A stretch of 64,000 bases of DNA from NCBI RefSeq assembly GCF_041146795.1, contig NC_135173.1, positions 56,286,865-56,350,864 on the forward strand. The letters run 5' to 3'. Position 1 is the stretch's first letter. Each line of letters starts with the position of its first letter. Shown in pieces: positions 11,464-23,211 of this stretch. The stretch is from Maylandia zebra (taxonomy: Eukaryota > Chordata > Actinopteri > Cichliformes > Cichlidae). A program made the position numbers and the translations under genes. The notes beneath the pieces are model-generated. The model had not been told where the DNA came from, did no database searches, and worked only from the letters and a program-made list of their open reading frames with translations.

Positions 11464-13944
11464 TTAAAATGTCAGCACAGTGTGAGAGTTAGTCAGACTA
11501 GTAGTTTCTTGTTTCGGTTGTTGAAGATGGAAAGAGTCCACTGATGTGTTTAATTCAGAGTGTTTGGTATTTTGCAGGTTTCTGGGTTTCAGCATTGTTC
11601 TTGCGCTTAATCTCCAGGAATCAGTTGTTGAATGAGTGATATCTCTGCTCTTTGACACCTTGTTACACTTCAGCATATTGGATAGTTGTTTCTGGCACTG
11701 CGAGGATCCAAAGTAGTAAAGCAGGGGATCCAGGAGGCAGTTCAGACTTCCCAAACACAGAAACACCAGATAGAGTGTGTAAGAGCCATCGGGTGCCTCC
11801 TGGCTCTTCTTGGGTTCTTCTTTTAATTGCAGGTAGTGTGCAAGCAGCAGACAATTTGTAGGCATGAAACACAGTAGAAATATCACCAGCACAGTCAATG
11901 TCATCACCATTGCTCTTCTTCTCCTCTGTGATGTTCCTGGAACATCATGTTGGACTCTGCTCAATGACCAGATTATCTGAGCGTAGGACACCACTGTGAT
12001 GAGCAGAGGCAGGAAGAAAAAAATGCAGCAGATGGTGAGGAAGTATGTCTTTAACCAGGTGATCTTATCTGTGGAGTGGACATCATGGCAGGTGGTGATG
12101 TTCAACTCACTGATGTGAAAAGTCTGGTCAGAAGAAACAAGAGGCACAGAGCCAGCGAAAGATAACACCCACATGGTTATGCAGGCTATGACTGTGGTCC
12201 GTGAGCTCCTCCAAGACAGAGCATTGATTGGATAAACTACAGCAAGCAGACGGTCCACACTGATGCAAGCTATGAGAAGAACAGAACAATACATGTTCCA
12301 GTAAAAGGCAGCAGTGACCACGCGGCACATGGACGGGCCAAATTTCCAGTCATTGCCTTCAAAGTGGTAGGAGATCTTGAAGGGGAGCATCAGTGCAAAG
12401 AGAAGATCGGCTAAGGCCAGGTTCAGCATATAGATTGCAGCTGGCTTCTTAGGACGGATCCCCCGAGCAAAAGCCAGCAGAGCACAGATGTTAATTGGCA
12501 CACTGATGGAGCAGACCAGCGTGTAGAAGGAAGGTAAAAGGATGGTGGACACAGGGCCAGTTAGAAACTTCAGTGCCTCTTCTGAAAGTCCATCTTTTAA
12601 AAATGTTTCATTGGATTTATTAACTATGGTCTCATATGTCTGATATGTTAAACCTGCTCCAGATGCTCCGTCCGGTCCTCTAGTATTGTTTGAAGTGCCT
12701 AAAACGAAGAGAGAGATTTAAAGAAAAAAATGTGTCACTTTAACATATGTCAACTATGTAGCTTTAATATGGAAATTAAAGCTACATCATTGAGATTATT
12801 GGATAAAAGCTCTGTTAACAGAAGGTAAGAATGTTATTATGAAACTAGTGATTTAAGAAGTGAAATGAAATACAGATAATTTACTGGCTGATTTCAGGTG
12901 TAAATATCTGAATATTTATTATTATTTTATTTTTGTATTATTATTTATTTTTCCAGGTAAAAATCGAATTTCCAAGAGAGACCTGGCATCATGACAAGAA
13001 AAGTTTAAACATTGCAAATTTAACAACTGGTCACAAATGAACGACTTTTATTCTACAACTTATAAACAGGTTGTTAAGTGCGCTCTAAGTTTAACATATG
13101 ATGAGTTAAAGCTTTCTTATAATTATTGCTTGCAGGAAAGATACACATGGTTAGTGTGTAAATACTTCTTTTTGCCTCTTTTTATATTATTCAATAGTCT
13201 TGATTTAGAAAATTGTTTATAAAAACTATGATAGTTGATCTTTATAATTTTTTTCACAGGTTACATGACAAATAGATTAGTTGAAGCTCTGAATCAGTAA
13301 AAAAGAAATATGCCAAATATTCTGTTTTGAACTTGTTGAACAAGATTTTAATGTTGCATATTTAACAATTAATGAAAATAGAGAGAATTGGGAGAACAAA
13401 ATGAGAGACTGGCAGATAAAAACAAATTGTTTGTGTTATTTTTTCAATGGTTAACACATGCAGTAAAAAGTAAGTCCATCACAACTAGAAACAGAAAACT
13501 CACTTACCAGGAATGTTTGTTTGTTTTTTCTTTATTATTATTGTTATTTTCTTGTTATTTTCTTCTTAAATATAACTGCACACTTTCTATAGGCTCATGT
13601 AAAGCTGAGGAACACGAGCCAATGAATTTAATTATGAGTAAATGTGGCTACACTGTTTATCTGTATATGACAATAAAACTTCAACCGTGAAACTATTATT
13701 TCTGCTTGATAACTGTCAAAATTAAATTTGTTTTAGAAAAAACTATAATATTATGTAGATTGACAAAATTATAAAATAGTCTGATTTCATCTCTAACATA
13801 TCCATCAATTGTTTACTAAAAGTGCCTGTGTTAATTTAACATTAAATAACTCAAAGCTTTCTTACCATTGTTGCCTGCAGGAAAGGCACATGCACACAAC
13901 AGAACCCACAGAAAATGTTTCCGAGGCACTAAAACCGTGGCCAT
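11464..13944 (-). CDS. PAR1-like GPCR, tandem copy B (complete)
   Basis: Exon 1 is 13944-13866 (ATG at 13944, donor GT 13865-13864). Exon 2 is 12698-11464 (acceptor AG 12700-12699). The intron is phase 1 and the predicted protein is 437 aa. Residues 1 to about 24 form a signal peptide. The arm contains NNTR followed by GPDGASG, so R33 is the only candidate protease site and GPDGAS would be the tethered ligand; an N-glycosylation sequon sits at N30. There is no acidic stretch after it. The seven-helix core is PAR1-like: PFKISYHF in TM2, VTAAFYWNMYCS in TM3, DRLLAVVYP in place of DRY, ITTCHDV in loop 2, FMPTNCLLLAHY in TM6 and DPLLYYF in TM7. The tail is long and Ser/Thr-rich. By family it should couple protease cleavage to G-protein signalling at the cell surface; the activating protease is not predictable from sequence. 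Confidence 0.92.
12950..13005. repeat. Short interspersed-repeat fragment in intron of copy B
   Basis: The TTTCCAGGTAAAAATCGAAT and GAGAGACCTGGCATCATGAC stretches look like a fragment of a common fish repeat ('aagggagacctgg' type). The rest of the intron (12701-13865) is AT-rich with no recognised element. Confidence 0.35.
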
Positions 13945-14039
13945 TAGGATAATGGTATTAAATTCAATTAATCTTCGTTCACGTTCCTACTGCTGGATGT
14001 TCAAGTAAATGAGCTCTGCCCAAAGTCCAACCAGTCTAT

Positions 14040-14115
14040 TCCAAACGCGCTCCTCCACCAGTCAGAGCAAACTGCACTTAGAGACACTGTCTGCCTTTTC
14101 TCATTTCACAGTCTC
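14040..14115 (-). promoter_or_regulatory. Proximal promoter block of copy B
   Basis: About 100-170 bp upstream of the ATG. It contains CGCGCTCCTCCACCAGTCAG and then TTTTCTCATTTCACAGT. Both blocks recur upstream of pseudogene D (42138-42207), and the first recurs upstream of copy C (51648-51672), where it carries a perfect CCAAT. In copy B the CCAAT is changed to CCAGT. The duplication and shared position support a promoter role; no factor binding is shown. Confidence 0.55.
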
Positions 14116-14809
14116 TACATCCTTGATATTCTCAGTGAGACTTCCCTCTTCACGTCCCTCCCTTTTAACAGCAAGAAACCTCTAGCTGAACCAGGCTCAG
14201 GGAGGGGCGGCCATTTGCCATGACTCGTAATCATAAATTATCATTTACTGATAAATTATAATGCACTCATGAATCACAATTTACTCATAAGAGTGAGGCC
14301 TTCATTGGAAAGACACACACACACAAACTGCAAAAACACAAAATTAATATCATATCACAGTAAGAGGTTGGGGAAATGGAAATGTTTATTTAAATATTTA
14401 TTATGCTTACAGTATGAAGTCATACCATCTTCTTGATAGGCCAATTTAAATGCACTTAGCCTTGCTATAGTTAGGACAACTGTAATGTCTCTCTAATATG
14501 GGACAAATGAGAGAGGTCAATGAGCAAGGGGTCGTTGTACCAAACAATTCTTTAATTACAGTGCTTTTTCCAATTCTTCATTTAGTATTTCATTGTGACG
14601 CAAACAAATTTTGTCTTTTGGTAGTGGTAATGGCTTCCTTTAAATGCTTAATTTAGCAGTTTTGTGATTATTTTACAGTCATCTTGAGTTTCCACTTGGT
14701 GAATGTATATATTTTTTTAATTGTCTTTGTGACCAAGAACAGAGTAAAGGTTTCTCTAGCAGGCAACTGTGAGTTAATTATATACATGTAAAATGAATGT
14801 CAACCACTT
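14116..14809. other. Intergenic DNA upstream of copy B
   Basis: AT-rich, with a short CA run (14313-14324) and repeated AATTTACTCAT-like words around 14230-14290. No gene or element recognised. Confidence 0.5.
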
Positions 14810-14905
14810 CCTCAATCTGCCAGTGGTATATACCACGAAGGGGCTTGTCCTTCCATGATGGTTCCTCCTCTTCCTCCTTTTTCTTGGGTTTCTGCAGTCC
14901 GAGGT
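14810..14905 (-). repeat. Second fragment of the RLE LINE
   Basis: Matches 8680-8785 of the RLE LINE in the same orientation: CTTCCATGATGGTTCCTC and TTCTTGGGTTTCTG are shared, with scattered substitutions. It is a roughly 100-bp orphan piece, probably of an older insertion. Confidence 0.75.
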
Positions 14906-15026
14906 AACAGAAATTCTGACCTCTGGCTCATAATTCACCTAATCCTGTCAGTCCCAAGAATTACTTCCTGGAACCATGTCGCACAATCATGTCCCTGCCA
15001 CTCAAGTTCATGTAACCTGTGCTAAT

Positions 15027-16490
15027 CAGTGTTGGGACTAACGCGTTATTAAGTAACGCGTTACAGTAACTACGTTATTATTGTGGTAACGAGCACGGTA
15101 ACTAGTTATTATTCCAAAATCAGGAACGCGTTAGTTGTTACTGGGATTTAGATAGGGTCGTTACTCGTTACTTCGTGTGGTGGCTATCGCGGAGCTTCCA
15201 CAGATTCAATAACATTAGTAAGTGGTGGAGGCCAGCAGGTGGGGGAGGGAAAGGGGTCGCAGAAGGAAAAGAGACCCGAGGCGGCCGCCGGTCCAAGTGT
15301 GAACTGCACTTCAGGTAAGAAGTTATGACCTGCAGTCTCTCTGGGTCAGATATGAACCAAGTTTAGATGGAGTTTATTTCCGTTATTCTGACTTTTTCCG
15401 TACTGCGTACTAGCTAGCATGACGGAGTTTCTATACAGCTGGGTGGGTGCTATGATGTTAATGATGTTGAACTTTATTTTGTTCATAAGTTATTAGAGTT
15501 GCCAACCGTCCCGTCTGGTATTCAGAGAAAATATTACACGTTTCTTATTGAGGTGAAAAGGAACAGTTTGTCCCGTAATTCAGCTACAATGAAAAAGGCA
15601 CAAAGCTGGAGTTATTCTGTGTTTACGCTGCACAGCTGCCTCTTCTCCTTTCATCCTCTCCCCTCCCTCTCCCGTTTCTACTTCAATCATGAAACTGATC
15701 AATGATCAGCTGATCGGCTCTCTTGTTTGTTTATCGCCCACTTTGCGCCAGAAAGAGGAAACCGGCCGATGTCGCGCTAAACAACAGCAGCACGTTTAAG
15801 CTTGATCAGCTGTTGTTAGAATGTATTTAATATTAATTTCTAGTATCAGCTGATGTTTGCTGGAGCCACAGCTGCAAAAAAGCTGCTGGTCATGATATGG
15901 TTTGGTTATCTGGTGAGAGGGAAACATGAAGATGAAACCAGGAGATGTCCTTACTGGATCATCAGAGTTGAACAGGTGATGGAGAAACAGGTTTACCTTT
16001 TAGGTGACATGAATGAGTTGAAGGGAAGTTATGAACTGTTTCTGAGAGACAAATAACACCAGGATCCTTTTTTAGGTAGCTGACAGCTGGTAACTGTGCA
16101 GGTGCGGATATAGCAAAGTTTTTCCAGGGGGGCCAGGTAGGGCATTAACAGGGAAAGGGGGGCACAAAGAAATACTTTTCTTTCTTATTCTCATTTAAAA
16201 TGTCTCGCTTTTAAAAAATAATTATCTGAATCTTACAACAAACGATTGATAGATTGATGCATATATACCATCAAGACAGTGAACATCACTGTCACAACAG
16301 CGTTTGTTGTGAGACTTTATGATTTTTCCTATAATGGTGGGCCGGTCTCTAGTCAAAATGCCCGTGCCAATTTTTTGTCCCAGTCCAGCCCTGTATGCAG
16401 CTCATCTGCAGTCTGGTGTTACCTACATTTTCCTATTCAGAAGGCAGAATTTCAGAGTTCTGAGTACAATCGAAAGCACCGCGACTTTCG
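15027..16490 (+). mobile_element. hAT MITE, truncated copy 1 (CAGTGTTGGG family)
   Basis: Starts CAGTGTTGGGACTAACGCG at 15027. It aligns by eye along nearly its whole length, inverted, with the complete element at 30685-32458; short open stretches at 15499-15705 and 16279-16490 have near-identical mirror copies there. Homology stops near 16490 and the right terminal repeat is missing. No transposase is encoded. Confidence 0.8.
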
Positions 16491-16767
16491 TTTAGTTTTA
16501 GTTTTAGTTTAGTTTCTACATCTATAAATAGTATTGCCACACTGTTGTATATAGCCCCCTCACTCACTCCCATCTCATTAGTGTCTGTGTTCTCTCGTAA
16601 ATTAATTAACGTCACACTTCGAGTACTTGTGTGTTGTATCTGCCCTTTTAGTCCACTCTGCCTGACAACCGGCATTGACAACAAGACTGGAATGAAACTC
16701 AAAGTTGGTTTTGTTCAACTTTTGTTTTCTGAAAACGCTACATCCAGATGAACCAAAGCAACTTTCG

Positions 16768-16811
16768 GAGATTTACTTACCTGGATGATTGAGCATGCAT
16801 CAAGACGAAAC
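16768..16811 (+). repeat. 44-bp direct repeat, copy 1 (second at 19162-19205)
   Basis: GGATGATTGAG[C/A]ATGCATCAAGACGAA and its left neighbour GGAGATTTA occur at both places with about five differences. This may be a trace of an older local duplication. Confidence 0.7.
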
Positions 16812-16837
16812 TCAAAGTGTTGATCTACGTGATGGAG

Positions 16838-18185
16838 AACTGGTTAAGCACTAATGGAAAATAGGGATGGGTACTGGTATCCGGTGCCATTATGGTTCTG
16901 ACATAAACGGTAGTAACCAGACCGAAAAGCAGCGCACATTTCGGTGCTTTATTTCGGTGCTTTTTTTTCGGTGCTTTTTTTTCCTGAGATGTCATACACT
17001 TTGTATTCTAGCCAATCATTTTACCTTTGCGAGCATAGTAGGCGGGCCCAGGTACGTACGTTCTTTTAGAGCAGAGCTACAGATTAAAAATGCCCAAAGC
17101 GAAGGGGTCAAAGTCTGGCTGTACTTCACAGCAAAAGATGCAAACTCAGCAGCCTGCAACAAGTGCTTTAAGGTGATACTGTGCAAAGGAGGTAACACCT
17201 CGAATCCAATGAAACACCTGGCGACGTATAGCATTTTGTTAAAAGCCGAGAAATGCACCATATTTGATAACTTGCTGCGAGACCTCACACCGAGCACATC
17301 TACTGCGCGTGGGTTGCCTGTTATCTGACCCGGAGCAACATCCCCCCAAAACCCGTAGAGGAGAGTCCTGGCCCCCAGCCCTGCCAGTGTAGCAGAAATG
17401 ATGATGGATGATGATGGCAGCAGCAGCCGTTCTTCTCTGCGTGAGTAGCTTAATGTTGTTCGTGTGTAATTCACGTTGAGTAGGCTAACCACGTTATTAC
17501 ATTAATGCATATAAGGTGAACTAGCAAACACCGTCGTAGTTACATGCGGCTGTCTTCTTGTTTGATGGCAGATACTCCCTTCACCCTGGCCAAAAAGGCT
17601 AAAATGACCAAAGAAAAAGTGGAAAACAACTAAACATGAGAGGTTTTTGGACAAAGTTTGTTTTTTCCATTGATTAAGCACTGCTTCCAGCCAAGAGTGA
17701 TGTCATAAATCCCCTATAGCTGCAGAAAAGGCTAACATTGTTATCTTTTTATAAAAAAACAGCTGAACATGAGAGGTTTTTGGACCAATTTTGTGTTCTC
17801 CATTCTTTAAGCACTGGTTCGAGCACCGTTTGAGCACCGGCACCGTTTCAAAAGTGCCGGTTTGGTACTGGTATCAGATAAAACCTAAACGATACCCATC
17901 CCTAATGGAAAACAGGAAACTAGAACCCTAGAAAAGAAGTCTCCTGAGCATCTGAACCATTAGCAAGGCAATTAAGGCATTTTGCCGAGAATTACTTTGT
18001 GTCCATGTTTGTTGACATATATGGGTAAGTCTTATATTACAGACTAAATTTTCCTGAAAACTATAAACAAACAATGGTGTAGTGGTGAAATAATGGCTAA
18101 ATGGCTTTGCTAACAATGCTAATAATGGCTAAATGGCTTTGCTAACCACATTCAATCACACCCAGGCCAGTTTGGTACTGGGTGC
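16838..18185 (+). repeat. Duplicated 5' flank of unit B (interrupted by a hAT element)
   Basis: Outside the hAT insertion (16862-17904), 16843-16861 and 17905-18185 align with 45447-45545 and 47486-47630, which lie upstream of pseudogene D. Shared words include 'ggcactaatgga' versus 'agcactaatgga', AAGTCTCCTGAG, CCATTAGC, TTATATTAC and CACATTCAA. In unit D the same flank is split by a LINE instead. This marks the tandem-duplication unit. Confidence 0.65.
16862..17904 (+). mobile_element. Non-autonomous ZBED-type hAT element
   Basis: TIRs start TAGGGATGGGTA at both ends, with a perfect 8-bp duplication ATGGAAAA (16854-16861 and 17905-17912). On the plus strand around 17090-17270 it encodes a BED-finger-like piece (ACNKCFKVILCKGG followed by NPMKHL). 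The transposase core is absent. A rearranged relative lies at 44008-45019. Confidence 0.85.
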
Positions 18186-19729
18186 AGACAACAACATCTG
18201 TTGTCCTGCTCGTGAGATAATTTCATATATCAATTCTTAATGGCCTGTCAGTATGTGGGAGACATATCTTCAGCTCTGCTGAGAATCCAGTCATTGGGTG
18301 GGACTTTATTTTTATGGGCACACCATACGTCAATCACATTGTGTGAAAGAAGGAAGGGGGGAGACCTTTCAGAGTGTAGTGGTATAGGGCAGGTACCCAG
18401 AGAGGTGGGGAACACCCTTGATTTAAATACAAGTGTTTCAGGAAAAAGTGAAATAAAAGAGTAGCACCTGGCTGAATTTCAATGATATTGGAGACAGAAA
18501 AGCTGAGTGCCAAATTTAAAAAAAATTAGGAGCTTTCTAAAGTGATACCTGTTTCTATTTTCAGCCATTTTCCATTGTGGGGGGCAAAAGGTTTCAAACT
18601 TGTCCAGGCGTTAAACCTAATATCTGTATCTATTACTAATAAATGCATAAAAATACGGCTCTTTTGAAAACACTGAATAAAAAAATTGCTTCCTTGAACA
18701 AGACTACATTTGCAGTCCTGTATTGAATATTGCATAAAATAAACTACCGGTATATACAATGTGTCTTTGAATGGCTGAGATGCAGAAATTTCTGCAAGTA
18801 GCACAGAGCCATGGCTCAGTTTCTGAGTGTCTGCATGAATCTCACAAGCCTGAAAGCCATGCCACTGTGCGATGTGTTCACTGCTACAGATACACATGTG
18901 GTAAATGCAGACTACAGATACCATGGCAGTGCCAGGATTGTGAGTGATTGCTGAAAATGTTGAAATGTACTCACTCACTTTTTATTATTATTTGTAAATA
19001 TGTGTACAAATGGTTGGTTTTTTGTACTGTTTTTTATCAATAAATCTCAGCAACAAAGGACATACACCCATGTGTGTTGATTTCTCCCTAAGATGGCAAA
19101 CTGAAACACTCCAAGTTTCCTTGTGGCTCAGGAAACTAACCACTCCAAGTTGGTGACTTTTGGAGATTTATTTCCCTGGATGATTGAGAATGCATCAAGA
19201 CGAACACAAAAAGGAAGTTCACAGCTTTTAGCAGCTCCCCCACCCCCTCATTCACACACCCCCACTCCCCTCCAGAATTCTCAGGTAACAACCTAATTTA
19301 CATATGAATGACTAGACAATTTAGCTTCCACTTGGCTGAAGCTAAAGCCTAGCTAAACACCTACCAGCCATTTGGCTGGAAGGCGGGTTTTAAAGGTAGA
19401 AAAGCCAAATGGCTGCTCTCGGGGGACTCTAAGTGCTAGAAAAATTTGCATTTCCTGCGAAAATACTCTGTAAATGCTGTAAAGCTGAAGCTGTCTGCTG
19501 AAAACAGCTGAAAATAGCTGAAGAAGCTTAAGTCAGTGTTTGAAAAGTAGGTGAACTTGTAATCGTTTTGCTCAAGCATAGAAACTTAGTAAAAATATAA
19601 TAACTTGGCAGAAATGGTACAACACAGCAGAAGAATTGTAATTCAGAAGAAATGTTAATATTTAGCACAAACATAACAGCTTGGAGGACATGGTGTAACA
19701 GTATAATAGTATAACTTTGCAGAAATGAA
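18186..19729. other. Intergenic DNA, no recognised gene
   Basis: Includes the second copy of the 44-bp repeat (19162-19205). From about 19440 onward there is a degenerate purine-rich stretch with recurring AGCTGAA and GCAGAAAT words. A reading frame at 18526-18978 (minus) has no recognised domain. Confidence 0.45.
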
Positions 19730-19808
19730 GAATAAGATAAAATATATAAATTAAAGTTGAAAACAGTTATTTTATTTTCAACTTTAATTTATATATTTTA
19801 TCTTATTC
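19730..19808. repeat. Perfect 34-bp inverted repeat, 11-bp loop
   Basis: Left arm 19730-19763, loop 19764-19774, right arm 19775-19808. Every base pairs by eye. It is explained by the 5' inversion of the LINE copy. Confidence 0.9.
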
Positions 19809-20065
19809 TTCCCAGTTAAATTTACCCTTCATTCTAATTTGTGTTGTACAGTTATTTCATTTTTAACCTTAATTTATATTTTATTCCTTCCTAGTTAAAT
19901 TTACCCTTTTTAATTTTTCATATTTATTTCCTATCTTATTCATAGCCTTTTCCTTTTTTGTTTTCTTTAGGTCACGAGCAGTTGTCCAAGCATTTCACTA
20001 CATATCGTACTGTGTATGACTGTGTACATGACAAATAAAAATTTGAATTTGAATTTGAATTTGAA
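19730..20065 (+). mobile_element. 5'-inverted, truncated LINE 3' end (CR1/L2-like)
   Basis: 19775-20065 matches the reverse of 59325-59610, the 3' UTR of the LINE at 59325-60290, and ends in repeated GAATTT units. Its first 34 bp also occur inverted just upstream (19730-19763), separated by 11 bp. A 5' inversion of this kind is the known outcome of twin-primed reverse transcription. Confidence 0.75.
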
Positions 20066-20239
20066 ATGTAACATAGTAGCAGAAATAGTATAATTTAGTG
20101 GAAAAGTAACTTAAGCAGAAATATTGGAAAAGAAAACTGGCCAGCTGAAAAAAGCTGAAGTTTTCTCAAAACTACTTGTTTTTCAACTGTGAAAAATTGG
20201 CAGAAACATTAGAAAAGCAAGAAGGAACAGCCAGCAGAT

Positions 20240-20490
20240 ACACAAAATTACAAATATGGACACATATGCACGCACACATGCACACAGACGCTCACACAAA
20301 CACACAGACATGGAGCACGGAATGGCAAAAATGACATGCCTAACAATGTTTACAAATATGGACACACACACAGAGAAATGCAGTGACACATAACCCACAT
20401 CCACAAAGGAATATTTACAAACATGGATGCAAACATAAACACAGACATAGAAACATACACACACAAGGGCACACAGAGACACACAGAGCA
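20240..20490. repeat. CACA/CAGA-rich low-complexity stretch
   Basis: Imperfect ACACA and CACAGA repeats spread over about 250 bp. Open frames read through it are low-complexity artefacts. Confidence 0.7.
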
Positions 20491-20522
20491 TGGAGTGTCC
20501 TGTGTGTTTCTATGCCAGTCAA

Positions 20523-20807
20523 CAGTGTTGGGGAGTAACGGAATACATGTACTGCCGTTATGTATTTAAAATACAAAATATGAGTAACTATTCCGTTACA
20601 GTTACCGTTTAAAAGGGTGGTATTTAGAATACAGTTACTTTGTTGAAATAAATGGATTACATGGCGGTATTTTCCTGTTTCATATTGGCGGGTCAGGACT
20701 ATTTGGGCTTTGTCTGACAGCTACGTTCTGTAGTTCCAGGCGGCAGCATTACGGTTGCCATGGTTACAGGGCGACGCGCTCTCTCTGCGACTGTGTGTTT
20801 CCTGGGT
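20523..20807 (+). mobile_element. hAT-like MITE, left part (split by an L1 insertion)
   Basis: Starts CAGTGTTGGGGAGTAACGGA and continues with TAC/TAA-rich subterminal DNA, a typical fish hAT end. An L1 fragment with its target duplication interrupts it at 20819. The likely continuation begins at 23962 (CGCTACCCAATCCGTACCGG). The far TIR was not found. Confidence 0.55.
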
Positions 20808-21858
20808 GAGAGAGCTGTAAATGCGAGATTCTAGCTCTGCATGAGTGTCGCCTGCAGTCAATAAGTAATATACAGATCAAAAAAGAGGTGAAGTATCTGG
20901 GCATTGTAATTTGCAAGGATACGATATCAACAGAAAATAAGAATATCTGTGCCAATATAGAAAAGTGTAAGTCAATTTTAAACAGGTGGCTGCAGAGGGA
21001 CATAACTTTGTTTGGGAGAATCTTGCTAACCAAAATGGATCTATCCAGCCTTTTCTCTGCCCTTACCTCCAAAACTAATTAAATCTATAAATAATCTTAA
21101 TTTTAGGTTCATATGGAAGAACAAATGCCATTATATAAAGAAAAATGATATTATTAAAAATTATGAAGAAGGTGGGGCTAATGCCATTGACTTTGATGTT
21201 ATGAGTGGTGTACTAAAATTGAAATGTTTAAGATCTTTCATTAGGAACAAAAATTCCTTTTGGAACATTATTTCCAATGTGATTTTTGGCAAAATGGGTG
21301 GAACAGACTTTTTGTTACGTTGTCACTTTGATTGCAGTTCGTTACCTGTTAAACTCTCAGCTTTCCATCAGCAGGCCCTTCTCTATTGGAAATTAATCTA
21401 TAAACATAACTTTACTCCTCACAATACCCCTATATGGAACAACAGGTATATCCGTTTGTGCAGGAAATCTGTGCACATGGATGAATGGAGATCTAAAGGG
21501 ATTTGGGCTGCAGCTCATTTTATGGACGAGAATGGGGTCTTATTAAAACATGAGACGTTTTGTGAGAAATTTGATGTAAGATGTACTGCTAAGAGATATA
21601 AATCCCTAATAAAAGGCTGGTGGAACATTTGCCATTGGTCCTTTTGAGATCAATGATAAAAGAAGATATTGTGCACTCTAAAATTTCTCCTGGACTGAGA
21701 CAGCTCTGCATAGCTGGAGTTGAATTTGGTGACAGCAGGTTTACAAACAAGGTGATCAGGAATATTTTGATAAATGAAATTTGCCCTAATCCAGTTAAAA
21801 TAAATTATATTCTTAAAGAATTCGAGACCATGGAGGTTAAGGCGATAAGAAGAAAGTA

Positions 21859-23211
21859 CACTCAACAAAAATATAAACGCAACACCTTTGTTACTGCTCC
21901 CATTCCCCATGGGATGGACGTAGAGACCTAAAATTCATTCCAGATACACAATATAACCATCCCTCCCAAACAGTGGTCACAAATCAGTCCAAATGTGTGG
22001 TAGTGGGCACATCTGCTATATTGAGATAATCCATCCCACCTCACAGGTGTGCCACATCAGGATGCTGATCTGACATCATGAGTAGTGCACAGGTGTACCT
22101 CAGACTGCCCACAACAAAAGGCCACCCTGGAATGTGCAGTTTTTTGCGCTATTGGGGGTCTGGGGACCCAGAACCGGTCAGTATCTGGTGTGACCACCAT
22201 TTGCCTCATGCAGTGCAACACATCGTCGCATGGAGTCTATCAGATTGTCAATTGTGGCCTGTGGAATGTTGGTCCACTCCACTTCAATGGCTGTGCGAGG
22301 TTGTTGGATATTCGTGGGAACTGGTACACGATGTCGTATACGCCGGTCAAGCACATCCCGAACATGCTCAATGGGTGACATGTCCGGTGAGTATGCTGGC
22401 CATGCAAGAACTGGGACATTCTCAGCTGCCATCTGCCCTGAACAATGTGAACCATGATTCATCCGTGAAGCGCACACCTCTCCAACGTGCCAGACGCCAT
22501 CGAATGTGAGCATTTGCCCACACAAGTCTGTTACGGCGACGAGCTGGAGTCAGGTCAAGACTCCGATGAGGACGACGGGCATGCAGTTGAGCGTCCCTGA
22601 GACGGTTTCTGACAGTTTGTGCAGAAATTGTTTGGTTGTGCAAGCCAATTGTTCCAGCAGCTGTCTGGGTGGCTGGTCTCAGACGATCTTGGAGGTGAAC
22701 TTGCTGGATGTGGAGGTCCTGGGCTGGTGTGGTTACACGAGGTCTGCGGTTGTGAGGCCGGTTGGATGTGCTGCCATATTCTCTGAAACGCCTGTGGAGA
22801 CGGCTTATGGTTGAGAAATGAACATTCAATGTACGGGCGACAGATCTGGTTGACATTCCTGCTGTCAGCATGTCAATTGCACGCTCCCTCATTGCTTGTG
22901 GCATCTGTGGCATTTTGCTGTGAGACAAAACTGCACATTCCAGGGTGGCCTTTTGTTGTGGGCAGTCTGAGGTACACCTGTGCACTACTCGTGATGTCAG
23001 ATCAGCATCCTGATGTGGCACACCTGTGAGGTGGGATGGATTATCTCAATATAGCAGATGTGCCCACTACCACACATTTGGACTGATTTGTGACCACTGT
23101 TTGGGAGGGATGGTTATATTGTGTATCTGGAATGAATTTTAGGTCTCTACGTCCATCCCATGGGGAATGGGAGCAGTAACAAAGGTGTTGCGTTTATATT
23201 TTTGTTGAGTG
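21859..23211 (-). mobile_element. Tc1-like transposon with about 286-bp terminal inverted repeats
   Basis: Inserted at TA (21857-21858 and 23212-23213). The ends start CACTCAACAAAAATATAAAC, and inverted repeats 21859-22144 and 22927-23211 are nearly identical, with one clear difference near 22073/23000. The high TIR identity indicates recent mobility. The transposase is internally deleted, so this copy is non-autonomous. Confidence 0.9.
22178..22918 (-). pseudogene. Internally deleted Tc1 transposase
   Basis: The N-terminal frame runs from about 22918 to 22422: paired-like helix-turn-helix (MSTRSVARTLNVHFSTISRL), an Arg-rich linker and the first catalytic Asp in FTDESWF. The C-terminal part (about 22440-22178) is in another frame and holds PAYSPDMSPIEHVRDVLDRR with the third acidic residue. 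The segment between, with the second catalytic Asp, is deleted at about 22425-22440. It is not functional as it stands. Confidence 0.85.

Noticed and set aside
11652-11872. Open frames on both strands in the 3' part of copy B
   Set aside because: They overlap the TM7-coding region in other frames and are explained by it.
2689-17904. Identical length (1043 bp) of the hAT elements at 2689-3731 and 16862-17904
   Set aside because: Their TIRs and interiors differ, so the equal length looks like coincidence.
20183-20491. Open frame rich in Cys and Val
   Set aside because: It reads through a CACA-rich low-complexity stretch and has no domain.
22085-23029. Several plus-strand open frames within the Tc1 element
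   Set aside because: They are antisense shadows of the transposase and of the inverted repeats.
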